A stretch of DNA of 64,000 nt from Cupriavidus numazuensis. GTDB lineage: Bacteria > Pseudomonadota > Gammaproteobacteria > Burkholderiales > Burkholderiaceae. Both the position numbers and the translations under genes were made by a program. Positions 29,560 through 40,000 of the stretch are shown here, piece by piece (the stretch's first letter is position 1; each line of letters starts with the position of its first letter). The stretch lies in assembly GCF_905397435.1 (NCBI RefSeq), contig NZ_CAJPVI010000021.1:1-64000 (forward strand), in the 5' to 3' direction. The notes below the pieces were generated by a model. That model was not told the origin of the DNA and did no database searches. It worked only from the letters and a program-made list of their open reading frames with translations.

Positions 29560-29632
29560 GGGCGGGCCGGCAGCGCGCATCGGCACTCCGCCCGTCCTGT
29601 ACGAGCAGGCAGAAGACTGCCTGCGCCGAATA

Positions 29633-30442
29633 TCAGACGTTGAGTGACTGCCCCTCATCGCGCCCCAGCGCCCTGCGCAGAGCTACCGCACCTGCAACCC
29701 CACCGGCAAGCGATATGGCCCAGATCCAAAGCGGCGTGCCGGACGTCGCCTCGACGCCGTACACTGCGAATACCATGATCAGCGAATTGATACCCGCATG
29801 CAGCAGGATTCCGGGCCATAGTGATCGAGTACGGCGGTACAGGGCCGCGGCAATGAGGCCAACAGCAAAAGCGATCACGAACTGGTAGACGTTCATATGC
29901 GCCATGCCGAAGACGAACGCCGAGTAGACCATCGCGTCGGCGGGTGCATAGCGCCCGAGCAGACCGCGGAGCAAGATGCCGCGAAAAAACATCTCTTCGA
30001 CAAACGGCGCGATACCGCACACCAGTACCCAAACACCCAGATCGGCATCAGCCACCGAGGCGAACATGGTTGCTTCGCCGGCGGACATGGGTAGCAGCTT
30101 CTGAAGCCACTCCATCGCCAGTCCGTCCACCAATACAATCAGCGGCACCACGAGCAGGATCGGCAATCCGAGCCCGGTCATCGTTGCCGCAACGTTGGCG
30201 GTGCTGTCGTGAAACAGCTCGCGGTACGTCATTGCGCGCTGCTGCAAGAGCACGCTGAACACGCCGCCATAGGCCAGCACCCGAACTAGCGCCGACGCCG
30301 CCATCGGTTGCAGTCCGTGGCTTGTCAGCGTGCTGTGAAGCAGCATTGAGAGGATAACCTCGGTGAACCACGCGACAAACGTCAGCGCCAGCGCCCACTG
30401 GAAGGACATCGGCGCCGGATTGTGAGGATGGACAGGTTGCAT
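29633..30442 (-). CDS. CPBP-family intramembrane metalloprotease
   Basis: A 269-residue membrane protein with about seven helices and the CPBP (Abi) motifs: EE-x3-R (E149, E150, R154 in VEEMFFRG) and FxxAH-type FGMAHMN (H182), plus HAGIN near the end. Family members include Rce1-like prenyl-protein proteases and bacteriocin self-immunity proteins. Its ATG overlaps the tpsB stop codon (ATGA), so it is translated together with the CDI transporter. A role in maturing the exoprotein or in immunity is possible, but not shown. Confidence 0.83.
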   Translation of the reverse strand: MQPVHPHNPAPMSFQWALALTFVAWFTEVILSMLLHSTLTSHGLQPMAASALVRVLAYGGVFSVLLQQRAMTYRELFHDSTANVAATMTGLGLPILLVVPLIVLVDGLAMEWLQKLLPMSAGEATMFASVADADLGVWVLVCGIAPFVEEMFFRGILLRGLLGRYAPADAMVYSAFVFGMAHMNVYQFVIAFAVGLIAAALYRRTRSLWPGILLHAGINSLIMVFAVYGVEATSGTPLWIWAISLAGGVAGAVALRRALGRDEGQSLNV

Positions 30443-32157
30443 CAGAACTCCAATCCCATCTGCGCGGCGATGTTGGTGCCGTGCGTACGGAAGTTGTCCG
30501 GCTTCCTGACCGGGGTGCCAAGCGTCACCTCATATGACAGCGCAGCCAGGCTTCCCAAACGCCACCGCCCACGCGCTCCAATCACTGCACCCATCAGCGT
30601 CTGCCCAACCAAGAATGCTGCGGACGGGCCGCTGACATGGCCCATGTCGAAGCCGACGAATGCCTCCTGCCCCGTGCCACCGATCTGCCAGGCCAAGTCA
30701 TTGCGCATCGTGACGCCGTTCTCGGCGGCCAGCGTCAGTTGCTCGTCGAACCCGCGCACCGAATAGCGGTTGCCGATCACGAAGTAGTCGGACGGCAGGA
30801 TGCGCGAAGGGGCGTATTGCATGCGCACCGTGCCTTGATAACGCAGGCGCTGGCCATTGAGCTGAATCGGCACCATGAGGCCCAGATTGCCCAGCAGAAT
30901 CTCGGATTTGCCATCCCAGTCCGGATCGCCCAACACGAAGCCCGTCGCGCTGGAGTGATTCGGCAGCGACTGCCGCCACGCTGTGCCGATGTCGAAGACG
31001 CTGTTGCCGAAGTACTGGCGGTGCGAGGCGCCGACCTCGACGCCGACAAAGTCCCGGTGCTGGACCGTCAGGTCCTGACCGTTGATGCTGCTGCTGGCCG
31101 ACTTGCGGAATACCTTGCCGTAGAGACTGGTCTTGCCCGAGGCGTTGCGGAACGGCACGTAGCCAAGCCCCGCCTCGATCTGCGTATTCCGTCCGCCATA
31201 GACGATGTCCTCTTCGAAGCCTGCCACCGTCTGCTTGTAGCGCGACTGGTTGGCGTTGAAGAAGGCGCTCCAGTAGCCGAACGGGATGCTGTAATTGATC
31301 GCCGACGAGCGCGTGCCGGCCGAGCCGTTGCCGATATTGGCGTTGGTATTGCCCGAGATGGTGAGGCTGTCGTAGAGGAAGAGCGGCGAATCCACGGTCA
31401 GCGTGCCACCCATCTGGTACTTGCCGGTGTTCGCCAGGCCGGCATTGTCCGCCGTGACGAGGCCATGCCAGCGCTTGCCGGTGCCGGGCTTGACCACCAG
31501 ATCGGCCTCGCCGGGTTCGTCGCCGGGCACCAGGTCAATGGTCGCGTCGGCCTGGCCCTGCAGGCGCCGGACGTTCTCCATGCCTTGGTCTAGGTCACGC
31601 TGGTTCACGAGCCCGCCGGGGCCGGTCGGCAAGGCCGTGCGCCACCAGCCGGCGGTACCTTCCGACTTCACCTGGTCGATGCGGCCGGCGATGACCTGCA
31701 GGCGCAGAGTGCCGGTGCCCAGGTTCTGTCCAGGGATCATCACGCGCGTGGTGATGAAGCCCTCGGTGACGAGTCGGGTGGCGAAGTAGTCGCGGATGGC
31801 CTGCAGTCCCTTGGCGCCCGCGCATTGGCCGACGAGGATCTCGGACTCGGGCGTGAGCCAGCCGAAGCCCTCGGCACCGTCCCATACCACGGCCTTGATC
31901 GGGAAGCAGGGCGACTCGGTCGGCAGGATCAGCGGCCCGGTGGTGAGAGCGCTCGGGGTAGGGGACAGTACGTCGGGACGTGCCATGGCCCGCTGCTTGG
32001 CCGCGTCCTGCTGTTGTTCCTGGCGCTGCTCAATGGCATCGTTGGGTGTGACGTTCGGAAAGAACGGCAGGGATTGGGCAAATACCGAGCGACTGAGTAG
32101 CAAAGCACCGGCAATAGACGGCCACAGCCTTGTGGCCCTAATTTTCTTCTTGTTCAT
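30442..32157 (-). CDS. TpsB outer-membrane transporter (CdiB/BcpB-like)
   Basis: A 571-residue two-partner-secretion transporter: signal peptide (to about ASVFAQ, residue ~28), a Gln/Arg-rich N-terminal helix region, POTRA domains (about 75-225) and a 16-strand barrel ending in MGLEF with a terminal Phe. The L6 loop motif VRGF is present (R468). Family members (FhaC, ShlB, CdiB) export the large TpsA protein encoded upstream. It lies 48 bases downstream of the last small gene of the CDI cluster and overlaps the CPBP protease gene. Confidence 0.92.
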   Translation of the reverse strand: MNKKKIRATRLWPSIAGALLLSRSVFAQSLPFFPNVTPNDAIEQRQEQQQDAAKQRAMARPDVLSPTPSALTTGPLILPTESPCFPIKAVVWDGAEGFGWLTPESEILVGQCAGAKGLQAIRDYFATRLVTEGFITTRVMIPGQNLGTGTLRLQVIAGRIDQVKSEGTAGWWRTALPTGPGGLVNQRDLDQGMENVRRLQGQADATIDLVPGDEPGEADLVVKPGTGKRWHGLVTADNAGLANTGKYQMGGTLTVDSPLFLYDSLTISGNTNANIGNGSAGTRSSAINYSIPFGYWSAFFNANQSRYKQTVAGFEEDIVYGGRNTQIEAGLGYVPFRNASGKTSLYGKVFRKSASSSINGQDLTVQHRDFVGVEVGASHRQYFGNSVFDIGTAWRQSLPNHSSATGFVLGDPDWDGKSEILLGNLGLMVPIQLNGQRLRYQGTVRMQYAPSRILPSDYFVIGNRYSVRGFDEQLTLAAENGVTMRNDLAWQIGGTGQEAFVGFDMGHVSGPSAAFLVGQTLMGAVIGARGRWRLGSLAALSYEVTLGTPVRKPDNFRTHGTNIAAQMGLEF

Positions 32158-32205
32158 TGAAAACGTAACGAACTGACGCAGAGGCAGACTTCAAGCCCAG
32201 GACAG

Positions 32206-32634
32206 TCACCTTGTTTGGTAGGCCTCTTTCAGATAGGAGATCAATGGCGCATTTTCACCACCATTGATCGCTTCCCAGTTCAGCAGACTGAGCTTCGCCA
32301 AGACTCCTTTCAGCTTCTCGGTCCCGGTGAAGTAGAGAACATCCCACACTATCTGCGCGTCCAATCCACGGTTCTCATCCCCGTCCGTGAGAATCCCAAG
32401 AATCTCGCTGGGACTTAGCGTTTCCGGCTTGCCTGGGTAATTGACAACGTCAAGCAGCCCACACTTGATATTCGTGCAAATGAATTCAATTACTGCGCTC
32501 CGCCACAGACTCGAATGCTCCCCATATTGACCACCACAAAGATTCGGTAGAGCAGCATTCGCAGAGAAATCCTCCAGGCCTGCGAATATCAACTGCCTCT
32601 GATAGTCGATTACAAAAAAATGGCTAGGTTTCAT
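32206..32634 (-). CDS. Small protein of CDI cluster, possible immunity protein
   Basis: A 142-residue soluble protein (MKPSHFFVIDYQRQLIFAG...) without signal peptide or membrane segment. It is not a family I can name with confidence. Position between the toxin gene and tpsB, modest size and GC content below the backbone suggest an orphan CDI immunity protein or a bcpO-type accessory gene. No recognisable ribosome site precedes the ATG. Confidence 0.6.
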   Translation of the reverse strand: MKPSHFFVIDYQRQLIFAGLEDFSANAALPNLCGGQYGEHSSLWRSAVIEFICTNIKCGLLDVVNYPGKPETLSPSEILGILTDGDENRGLDAQIVWDVLYFTGTEKLKGVLAKLSLLNWEAINGGENAPLISYLKEAYQTR

Positions 32635-32669
32635 TTTTGAAACTCATACGACAGCGCAAGCGAGCGATG

Positions 32670-33014
32670 TCAATTACGGCGAAATCGCCTGTATAGATTC
32701 AAGCAAGCGTGGATTCCTGTTGCCCTTGCCCAAGTCTCCGACCGCTGAAGCTCTGACTCGATTCGCGCAAGAGCTTCTGGCGACCACAGACTACGTTGAT
32801 GCCGACGTGGAAGGCTATCGGTCTCCGACTGTACAAGGGAGAACACACGGAAGTCTGGGTCGCTTGCTGGGATGCCTCCCAATTCCTCCAGCATGGCAAG
32901 AACTTGATCCGTGCCATCAATGAAGGAGGCCTGACCGTCGATCATCGCGAGAAGAAATTGGACAAGCTCCTTCTCATCCGTACCAACAACTGCCATGCGA
33001 AAGGCCAATTTCAC
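32670..33014 (-). CDS. Small unknown protein of CDI cluster
   Basis: A 114-residue soluble protein (GTG start MKLAFRMAVVGTDEKELV; an ATG seven codons in is also possible). It overlaps the Imm45-like gene by four bases (GTGA), so the two are coupled. No motif is recognised. Being embedded among immunity genes it may be a second immunity protein for a lost toxin. Confidence 0.55.
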   Translation of the reverse strand: MKLAFRMAVVGTDEKELVQFLLAMIDGQASFIDGTDQVLAMLEELGGIPASDPDFRVFSLVQSETDSLPRRHQRSLWSPEALARIESELQRSETWARATGIHACLNLYRRFRRN

Positions 33015-33361
33015 TTCCCAGATATCGTAGCAAGCGTCGGAACATCATAGCGATTGATCACATAGACATCGTCCACCAGGCAATCCGGCCACACCCATTT
33101 TTTCCAGTTCTCAGTGATCCAATTTCTCGAAACCCCACTCCCTTTTGCGTTATCACAGCCAGCCTCCTCTGGAAGCATTACCGCTAGCAAGCCAGCTTTG
33201 TGGCCTGTGGCAACAACCAGAGCACTCTCTCGCTCGCAAACAGGGAGATAGGTCAAAAGAAAATCGACCGTATCTTCGTATGGCCAACCACCAGGGAATC
33301 GGAAGACAGTTCCATAGCGAATTACGTCAAAATCCACATCAACTAGCCTTTTGATTTCCAA
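33011..33361 (-). CDS. Imm45-like immunity protein
   Basis: A 116-residue protein beginning with TTG (MEIKRLVDVDFDVIRYG), an AAGGTG site 5 bases upstream. The pattern VFRFPGGWPYEDTVDFLL, ATGHKAGLLAVMLPEE, WITENWKKWVWPDC, VDDVYVI resembles what I remember of immunity family Imm45. That assignment is from memory and needs a profile search. It overlaps the end of an orphan toxin tail (33343-33492) by 17 bases, as cognate toxin and immunity genes often do. Confidence 0.6.
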   Translation of the reverse strand: MEIKRLVDVDFDVIRYGTVFRFPGGWPYEDTVDFLLTYLPVCERESALVVATGHKAGLLAVMLPEEAGCDNAKGSGVSRNWITENWKKWVWPDCLVDDVYVINRYDVPTLATISGK

Positions 33362-33492
33362 TATTTCACCTTTAGATCGTGTCCACCGAACTTATCCATG
33401 CCTCTGCAACCAAACGGCTCGTATCTCTCTGGGGGACGTTCGTACCACTTCCAGCAATCGGGGTCCCGCCCGGCTTCTGTCAATTCCAACGG
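33343..33492 (-). pseudogene. Orphan CDI toxin C-terminal fragment
   Basis: Directly after the imm11-type gene, and in the same frame past its stop, the minus strand encodes ~49 residues with no good start: GRDPDCWKWYERPPERYEP, then FGCRGMDKFGGHDLKVKYW and a Lys-rich end. Such Trp/Lys-rich endings with F-GG-H-DL are typical of polymorphic toxin tails. It runs into the Imm45-like gene. The likely reading is a leftover of a former CdiA C-terminus, displaced when the present toxin-immunity pair was inserted upstream. It is too short for most ORF finders. Confidence 0.6.
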
Positions 33493-34074
33493 CTAGCTAA
33501 CAGCAGTAAAACGAATTCCCGTCACGCCGAGCTCGATCAATAGATCACGAATGCGCTCAGAACATACGAGACCAACCAGCCAACCTTTGACGCGAAAGAG
33601 GTCGTGACCAGCGGCCCTTGCAGGGTCGATGCGCAAGGTATCGATACGATAGTCGCCTACTTTGTCCGGCCGCCCGTCCTCTTCGGTCCAGCGTGGAAAC
33701 ATGGAAAAACCAGTTCGAGCCTCATCCACGCAATCAACAATGTCCAGTACATTGAGGATTTCATAGGGCTCTTCAATGCCATCGATGGCTACGGGCACAG
33801 CCTGCACGGTCCCAGCAGGCAGCGAACCAATGAGCATGTCCATCATGGTCTTTTTTACGAAGTAGTCCCCTAAGCCACCGAGCGAAAAGGCTACAGGCCG
33901 GCCCGGATTGCGAATCCAACTGCGTAGTCGGTTGCTGGCGTCCCATTGGCGGCCGAGGCTGAATCTTCCCGCGACAACTTCCTGTCCGGATTCATCTACT
34001 GGTTGATCCAGAAACCACCTATCTGAATTGCCAAATTCAATACCGATCTTGTAGAAGTTCATCGCGTCATTCAC
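33493..34074 (-). CDS. Imm11 (DUF1629)-type immunity protein, CdiI candidate
   Basis: A 193-residue soluble protein. The second half carries the imm11/DUF1629 pattern: YEILNVLDIVDCVDEARTG, EEDGRPDKVGDYR, LRIDPARAAGHDLFRVKGW, VCSERIRDLLIELGVTGIRF. Its GTG start overlaps the exoprotein stop (GTGA); an ATG at 34062 is the alternative. Immediate coupling to the toxin gene makes it the best candidate for the cognate immunity protein. It should bind and block the AHH-like nuclease in the cytoplasm. The pairing is inferred from position and family. Confidence 0.78.
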   Translation of the reverse strand: MNDAMNFYKIGIEFGNSDRWFLDQPVDESGQEVVAGRFSLGRQWDASNRLRSWIRNPGRPVAFSLGGLGDYFVKKTMMDMLIGSLPAGTVQAVPVAIDGIEEPYEILNVLDIVDCVDEARTGFSMFPRWTEEDGRPDKVGDYRIDTLRIDPARAAGHDLFRVKGWLVGLVCSERIRDLLIELGVTGIRFTAVS

Positions 34075-37000
34075 TTTTTGGTCACCCAGCTGTTCAAGTT
34101 CGTGCCGGGCGTTGCAATTTCGATCTTGATCTTTTCCAGTGCTGAGCGCAGTGCGTTTTCATACTCGGGGGTGCCTCTCCGGATTCCTTGCACAGCACCG
34201 TCCAATCGCTCATATACAGCCTCATGGTACTCCTGCGGGTGGGGTCCCTTATGCCCCTCCACCATTACCTTGTTGGCCTGGTCCTGCAGAGACATACCCG
34301 CGCCATCAAAAAGCTTCTCGAACTCTGGCGTCCAGGGTCCGCCATTCGCGGCGCTGACACAGTTCTTGTCCGTGCAGACATGGTGCAACTGCTCAGCCAG
34401 CAGGGGATCGCTCGTCTGCGGACCATTATTGGGCGTACCAATGACAGTGCCACCCTGCGGGCCATTGTTCGGTGTGCCGACAACCGTACCGCCCTGTGGA
34501 CCGGAATTGGGCGTTCCAGTGACAGTTCCACGCTGGGGACCGTTGTTTGGTGTCGCCGTAGTCGAGCCACCCTCCGGCCCGTTGTTAGGTGTTCCGGTCA
34601 CACCGGTCCACTTCTCAGGCTGCGATGAAGTCATCTGGGCGCCAAGCCAGGCAGCAAATGTCACTCCGGCGAGTTTCGCGGCATCAAGACCACGCTGGCA
34701 GAGCGACTGTCGGGTCGCGCAGAACGTGGCGCCGCCAGCAATAGCCTCTCCGGCAGCCACCGCGATTGGCGCCAAGGCAAGAAAGTTGTTCTCAGCTTCG
34801 AACGTTGCGCCATTCACCGCCGTAACTGGATTGCCACCCACGGCACCGGCCACGCCAGCCACCAAGCTCTGCACCATGTTCTCGCGAGCCTGCTTTTGGC
34901 CTGGCGTCAGCCCATCCGTCGAACTGAGTAGGCTCCCGATGACTGAGCTTGCTGCGGCGCCCATCGCGCCCGCGCCGCATGCCTGGTTGGCGGCTGCCGC
35001 ACCGGCACAACCCACGATGGCATGCAGCGCCGCGCGCGCCGTGTCGCTGTCCAGGTAATCGGCCATCTGCTTGACCTGGTTTGCCGCCAGACCCTGGAAG
35101 TAGCCGACTGCCGCGTTTTCCACGAACTGCGCGGTCGAGCCGGTTACGTTGCCGGTGGCGGCGGCCGTCAGCGCTGTCATGACCTGGCGATAGGTGCCGC
35201 CCTGACCCCAGGGCGCCAAAGCGTCAGCCTGTTGCTGAAGGGCATCGCGTTGTGCTTGCGTGGCGTTGGGGTCCTTGGCTGCTGCGGCGGCTGCCTTCTG
35301 GGCCGCGTCCGCCTCGCTGGCGCGGTTGTTCAGGAAGATGCCGCTCTCGCGTTGCAGCGCGCCCACGATCTGGAAGTCCGCCTTGATTTCCGATTCGTTA
35401 AAGATCGGCTTGAGCGGGTTGCCCGTGTTCGTGGTGTCGCGATTCAGGCCGGCAATGGTCTCGGCGGCGCTCTTGCCGGTGAGCGCCTGCTGCTGAGCGT
35501 CATTGCGGATCGTGATCGTGCCGGCACTGATGCCGCTCGCCGTCGTGCTGTCGGCGCTGCCTGACGCTGCCGCCACCATCGGCGGTGCGAACGAATAGCC
35601 GCCCTGGCCGCTACCACCTGAGGTCGGCAGTTCGGTACCGGGTACCGCAGTGCCGCCGGTGGTGGCTTGGCCCGCCTGATTCACGCCGACCGCGCTGCCG
35701 TCAGCAGCCGACTTGCTGCCTCCGCCCCCTGACGAGAAGCCACCGCCGATGCCGATGCTGCTGGCGCTGTAGTGGGCGTGGTTCTGGATGTTGCTCACCG
35801 TCAGGGTGTCGGTCACGAGGCTGTTCTTGTCCGCCGTGCCGCCGGCAATCGTGCCGCCCTTGAGGTCGGTGTTGCCCTTCACGTCGATCTGGTAGCCACC
35901 ACTGCCGGCGCGGATGCCGGACTGCTCGCCCACGCTGGCGAAATCGCTGTCCATCTTCTGCTGGCTGACGCTGGCGCTGCCCGAGAAGCCATAGCCGACC
36001 GTCACGCTGCCGCTGGCCGACTGTTCCTTGCTGTGATACGTGCTTGTATCCTGCAGGCTCTCGACATTGAGGTTGCCACCGATGTCGGCTACGACCTGCT
36101 TGCCCGAAACCACGGCGCCCTTGATGTTGGTATCGCCGCCGGATTCAATGGCCACTACGTTGCCGGCCGTGGCGTGGCTGTTCGTCCAGGTCACGTCCTT
36201 GCCGTCGGCCTTGCCGCGCGACGCCGCTGCGTTGGCGGTGACGCCAAAGGCCGCGCCGTTGGAGCCGTAGCTCACGGCGATGCCCACGCCACCCGATACG
36301 CTCTGGCTGCTGCTGTGCTGGTCGGCGGTGCTGGCGGCCGCCTGCAGGTTGACCTGGTTGTCGGCCTTGAGGATCAGGTTGTTGCCGGCCTGGAGGTCGC
36401 TGCCCACCACGTTGATGTTGCTGTCCTGGCCGCCACCTTCGGCACGGACGCGCACATTGCCGCCAGCGCTCACCGTGCTGCCGACCGCAGTCGTGGCAGT
36501 CTGCGTCTTCTGGCTGTCGCTCTTGGCCCCGCCCACGGTAATACTGACGCTCACGCCCCCGGCGGCCTGGGGATTCTGGCTGACTGCATCAAAGGCGTTC
36601 TTCGCAGCCAGGCCCGTCGCCGCTCCTGCGAGCGCCTTCATGCGCGGGTCGCTGGTCTTGCTCTGGGCTTCGGCCATCTGCCCCGCTGTCATCGCGGCGG
36701 CGATGACCGGGTTGGATACGGACACGCTCAGGCCGCTCTGCTTGAAGTGCGTCTCCTGATCCATGCGGTAGGTGTCGGTCGCCGCATTGATATCGACGCG
36801 CTTGGCCTGGATATCCACGTCGCCCTGCAGCGCCTTCACCGTGCTGCCAGTCTGGGTGTAGGCTTCGCCCGCGCTGAGGCTGACGTTGCCGTCGAGGCTG
36901 CCGATCACCGACCCGGTGTGGGTCGTCGCCAGTACCTTCTGCGTTTGGTCGTTCTGCCGCTGGCCGATGGTGAAACCCGCGCCACCGCCCGAGAACATGC

Positions 37001-40000
37001 CGGACGTGCTCTTTTCGCTCACCGTGTTGCTGGACGCGGTATTTTCGGACGCGACGAGAGTCAGGTTGCGGTCCGCGTGCATGGACACATCGTGGGTGGC
37101 CACGATCCCCGAGCCCTCCACAGTCATGTCGCGCTTGGCCTGCAGGTTGACCGTATCACCGGAAAGGGTGCTGCCAATGGCATCGGTGTGGGCGCGCTGG
37201 TCGATGGTGTGCGTGGACGTAGACGAGAGGAAGCCGCCGCTGGTGCTGCTCTGTTCGTCACGGATTGCCACCGACGACTTGCCAGCGCTGATGTTGATGT
37301 CACGCTGCGCGCCGATCCCGATGGTGCCTTCGGCGCTCACATACGCCGCCTTCGCGTTCACGTCCTGGCCCGCGATGACTGTCGCATCACCGCCGCTAGT
37401 GATCTGCGTCCCGATCTCGGTGCTACGTGCGACGCTCGTGCGGTTCTTGTCATCGGCCACCGAGTCACGACGCTCGGCGATCTCGACCGTGCCAAGATTG
37501 ACATTGCGCCCGGCGCCCAGTCCGAGGTCACCGGTGGTCGCAATGCTGGCGGCCGTGGCAGTGAGGTCGCGCCCGGCAAGCAGCGTCGCGTTGGCCGCGT
37601 TGAGTTCCGAGACACCCGAGATGACGGTGCGACTGTGGACCGCTTCACCCGCCACGCCCGTTGCCGTGGTCGTGGTGGTCGTGAAATTGATGTCGCGGCC
37701 GGCCTGGGCCGCTACGTTGCCTCCGGTGATCTTGCCCGCCAGGTTGTTGATGTCTTGCTGGGCGTTCAGGACCAGCGTGCCACCGTTGAGCGTGCCGCCG
37801 ATGTTATTGATGTTCTGCGCATCGATGACGGCCAGCTTGCGCCCGGAGATGGTGCCGGTGTTGTTGACATCGCCATCTGTCTGGATGCCGACGGTGTTGC
37901 CCGACATGATCGTGCCGTCGGCCTTCAGTTGGCCCACGCGCGACATCAGGTAGACCTGCGGCACCAGCACCTGCTGGGTGCTTCCATCCGGCAGGGTCAC
38001 GGTCTTCTCGACCAGCCACACCATGTCCGAGGTCAGCTGCGCCATCTGGTCCGGGGTCAGCTCGGTACCCACGGTCAGATGGAACTGCTGCGCGAAGGCG
38101 ACACCGGCCTTCATCAGGCCGATGTACTGGGCCTCATTGTCGGTATAGTCGCCAGTGAAGCGCTGGCCGGTGCCCAGCATCACGGCATCCGCGACGAGGC
38201 GTGCTTCGTAGAAGCCATCGCCCAGGCGCTTCAGGACATTGTTCGGGTCCTGACCGAGTTGAGACAGCATGAAGTCGCTGGACAGCCACTGGCGTTGGTC
38301 GGTGAAGCGCGGATCGGTCTCGATCAGGTAGTGCGCGCCCGGCGCCGTGTTGACGTGAAACAGCGCGTTCTGCGGCATGGCCAGCGCAGGCGTGACCTGG
38401 CGGATCGTGGCGCCGCCCAGGCGGGCACCGGGGCCATTGGACGCGAGCCCGTTCCCCGAGGTTGGCAGCACCAGTTCCTTCAGCACCGGCTGGGTGGCAA
38501 GCGGTGCCAGACCCGTGCCCGCGCCCTGTGCCCCAGCCATCGTGCCCAAGCCAGCACCTTGGCCTGGCGCACTGCCGTCGTGGCCGATGGTGCCCTGGTT
38601 GGCAAGCGAAGTGCCCGTTGCCAACACCAGCGGCAGGTTGACATTGATCGGTGGCAGCGGTCCGGGCGTGGTACGCCGGTCCGGGTCGTTGACGCCGTAG
38701 TTGATGTAGTTCCAGTCCTGGGAACCGGACACCGTTTCGATGCGCGTGCCGGTGTAACCCCGGTTGTCCACGGGCGCCGGCACGATCAGGTCGCCGCCGA
38801 CGAGAATCTGGCTCTTGTCGTTGACCACGGCCCCGTTGAGCGTGGCATTGCCACCGACCAGCAACCGTGCCGGGTCGGTCGTCTTGACGGTTTCGTCTCG
38901 CGTGCGCGTCTGCTCGTTGACCGAGTAGAAGTCCCTCACCACGCGGGAATGAAAGTCCTGGTTGAACGCCTTGATCTTGTCGTTGAGCGCCTGGTACTGG
39001 GCGAAGTTGGCCTGTCGCCAGGTCTGGTACGTCTGGTACGCAACCTCACACGACGCGGGCGCGTCATTGGCGCAAGCCGCCTGGAATGGCGGCGGCGCGG
39101 AAGTCGGACGGGTCACGCCAAGCTTGTCCCAGATGGCGTCGCCCGGTTGATAGTAGAAGTGCTCGTCGGTTACCGCGACAACATTGCCGACGTTGTCCGT
39201 CTGCGAGAACTGGGCCAGCGCCAGGTTCACCGGCGTCCATTGCTCGGCGGGCAGGAAACTGTTGTCGCCTTCCACGGCGTCATAGTAGCCCCGGTTGGGG
39301 CCGGTAGTGCCATCGGGCAGGCGCGACCAATCAAAGGGCGGGCCAAACTGCGAGAACGGGTACTGCGTCGAGGGCAGGATCAGCCACCGAAAAGCGCCGC
39401 GCTCGTTGCCGTCCTGATACAGCCACCCCAGGTCGGTGGCGGGGTGCGCCGCATCGGGAGAGCCGCGCTTCCAGTCCCAGAAGATGGCCGTGGTCGGATC
39501 GATGTCCTGGTCGGAACCTTTCAGCCGGTACGTGATGGTATTCACCACGCCGGTATCGGTAACCTGCGTCTCGAAGTGGTTGTTCAGGTTGTTGATGCTG
39601 GCCGCATTGACGTTCGCGTCGCGCGCCACATCAATCGTCGCCGAGGCATTGGTGAGCGAGTTGGCCTGGCCGGTGGCCTTGCCATTCGCATCCAGGGCGC
39701 CACCGACGTTCAGGTCTTGCGAGGAATAGATCAGCGCGTGTTCACGGTTGATGATGTCCGGGGCACCCAGGTTAATGTCGCCCACGCGCGAGGCGATCAC
39801 ACCGCCTTGGCCGGTGGCCGGATTCACGTCGTTCAGGATTTGCTGGCCGGCGCCGATGGATACCGAGTCGCCAAAGATACGGTCCACGTTGGTGACCGTG
39901 GTGCCAGCGTCGATGCGCACCGCGCCGCCGTCGATCAGCCCGGCGTTGGTGACCGACTGGTCGGCGCGCAAGTGGTTCGACACCGCGCCGTACAGCTCGC

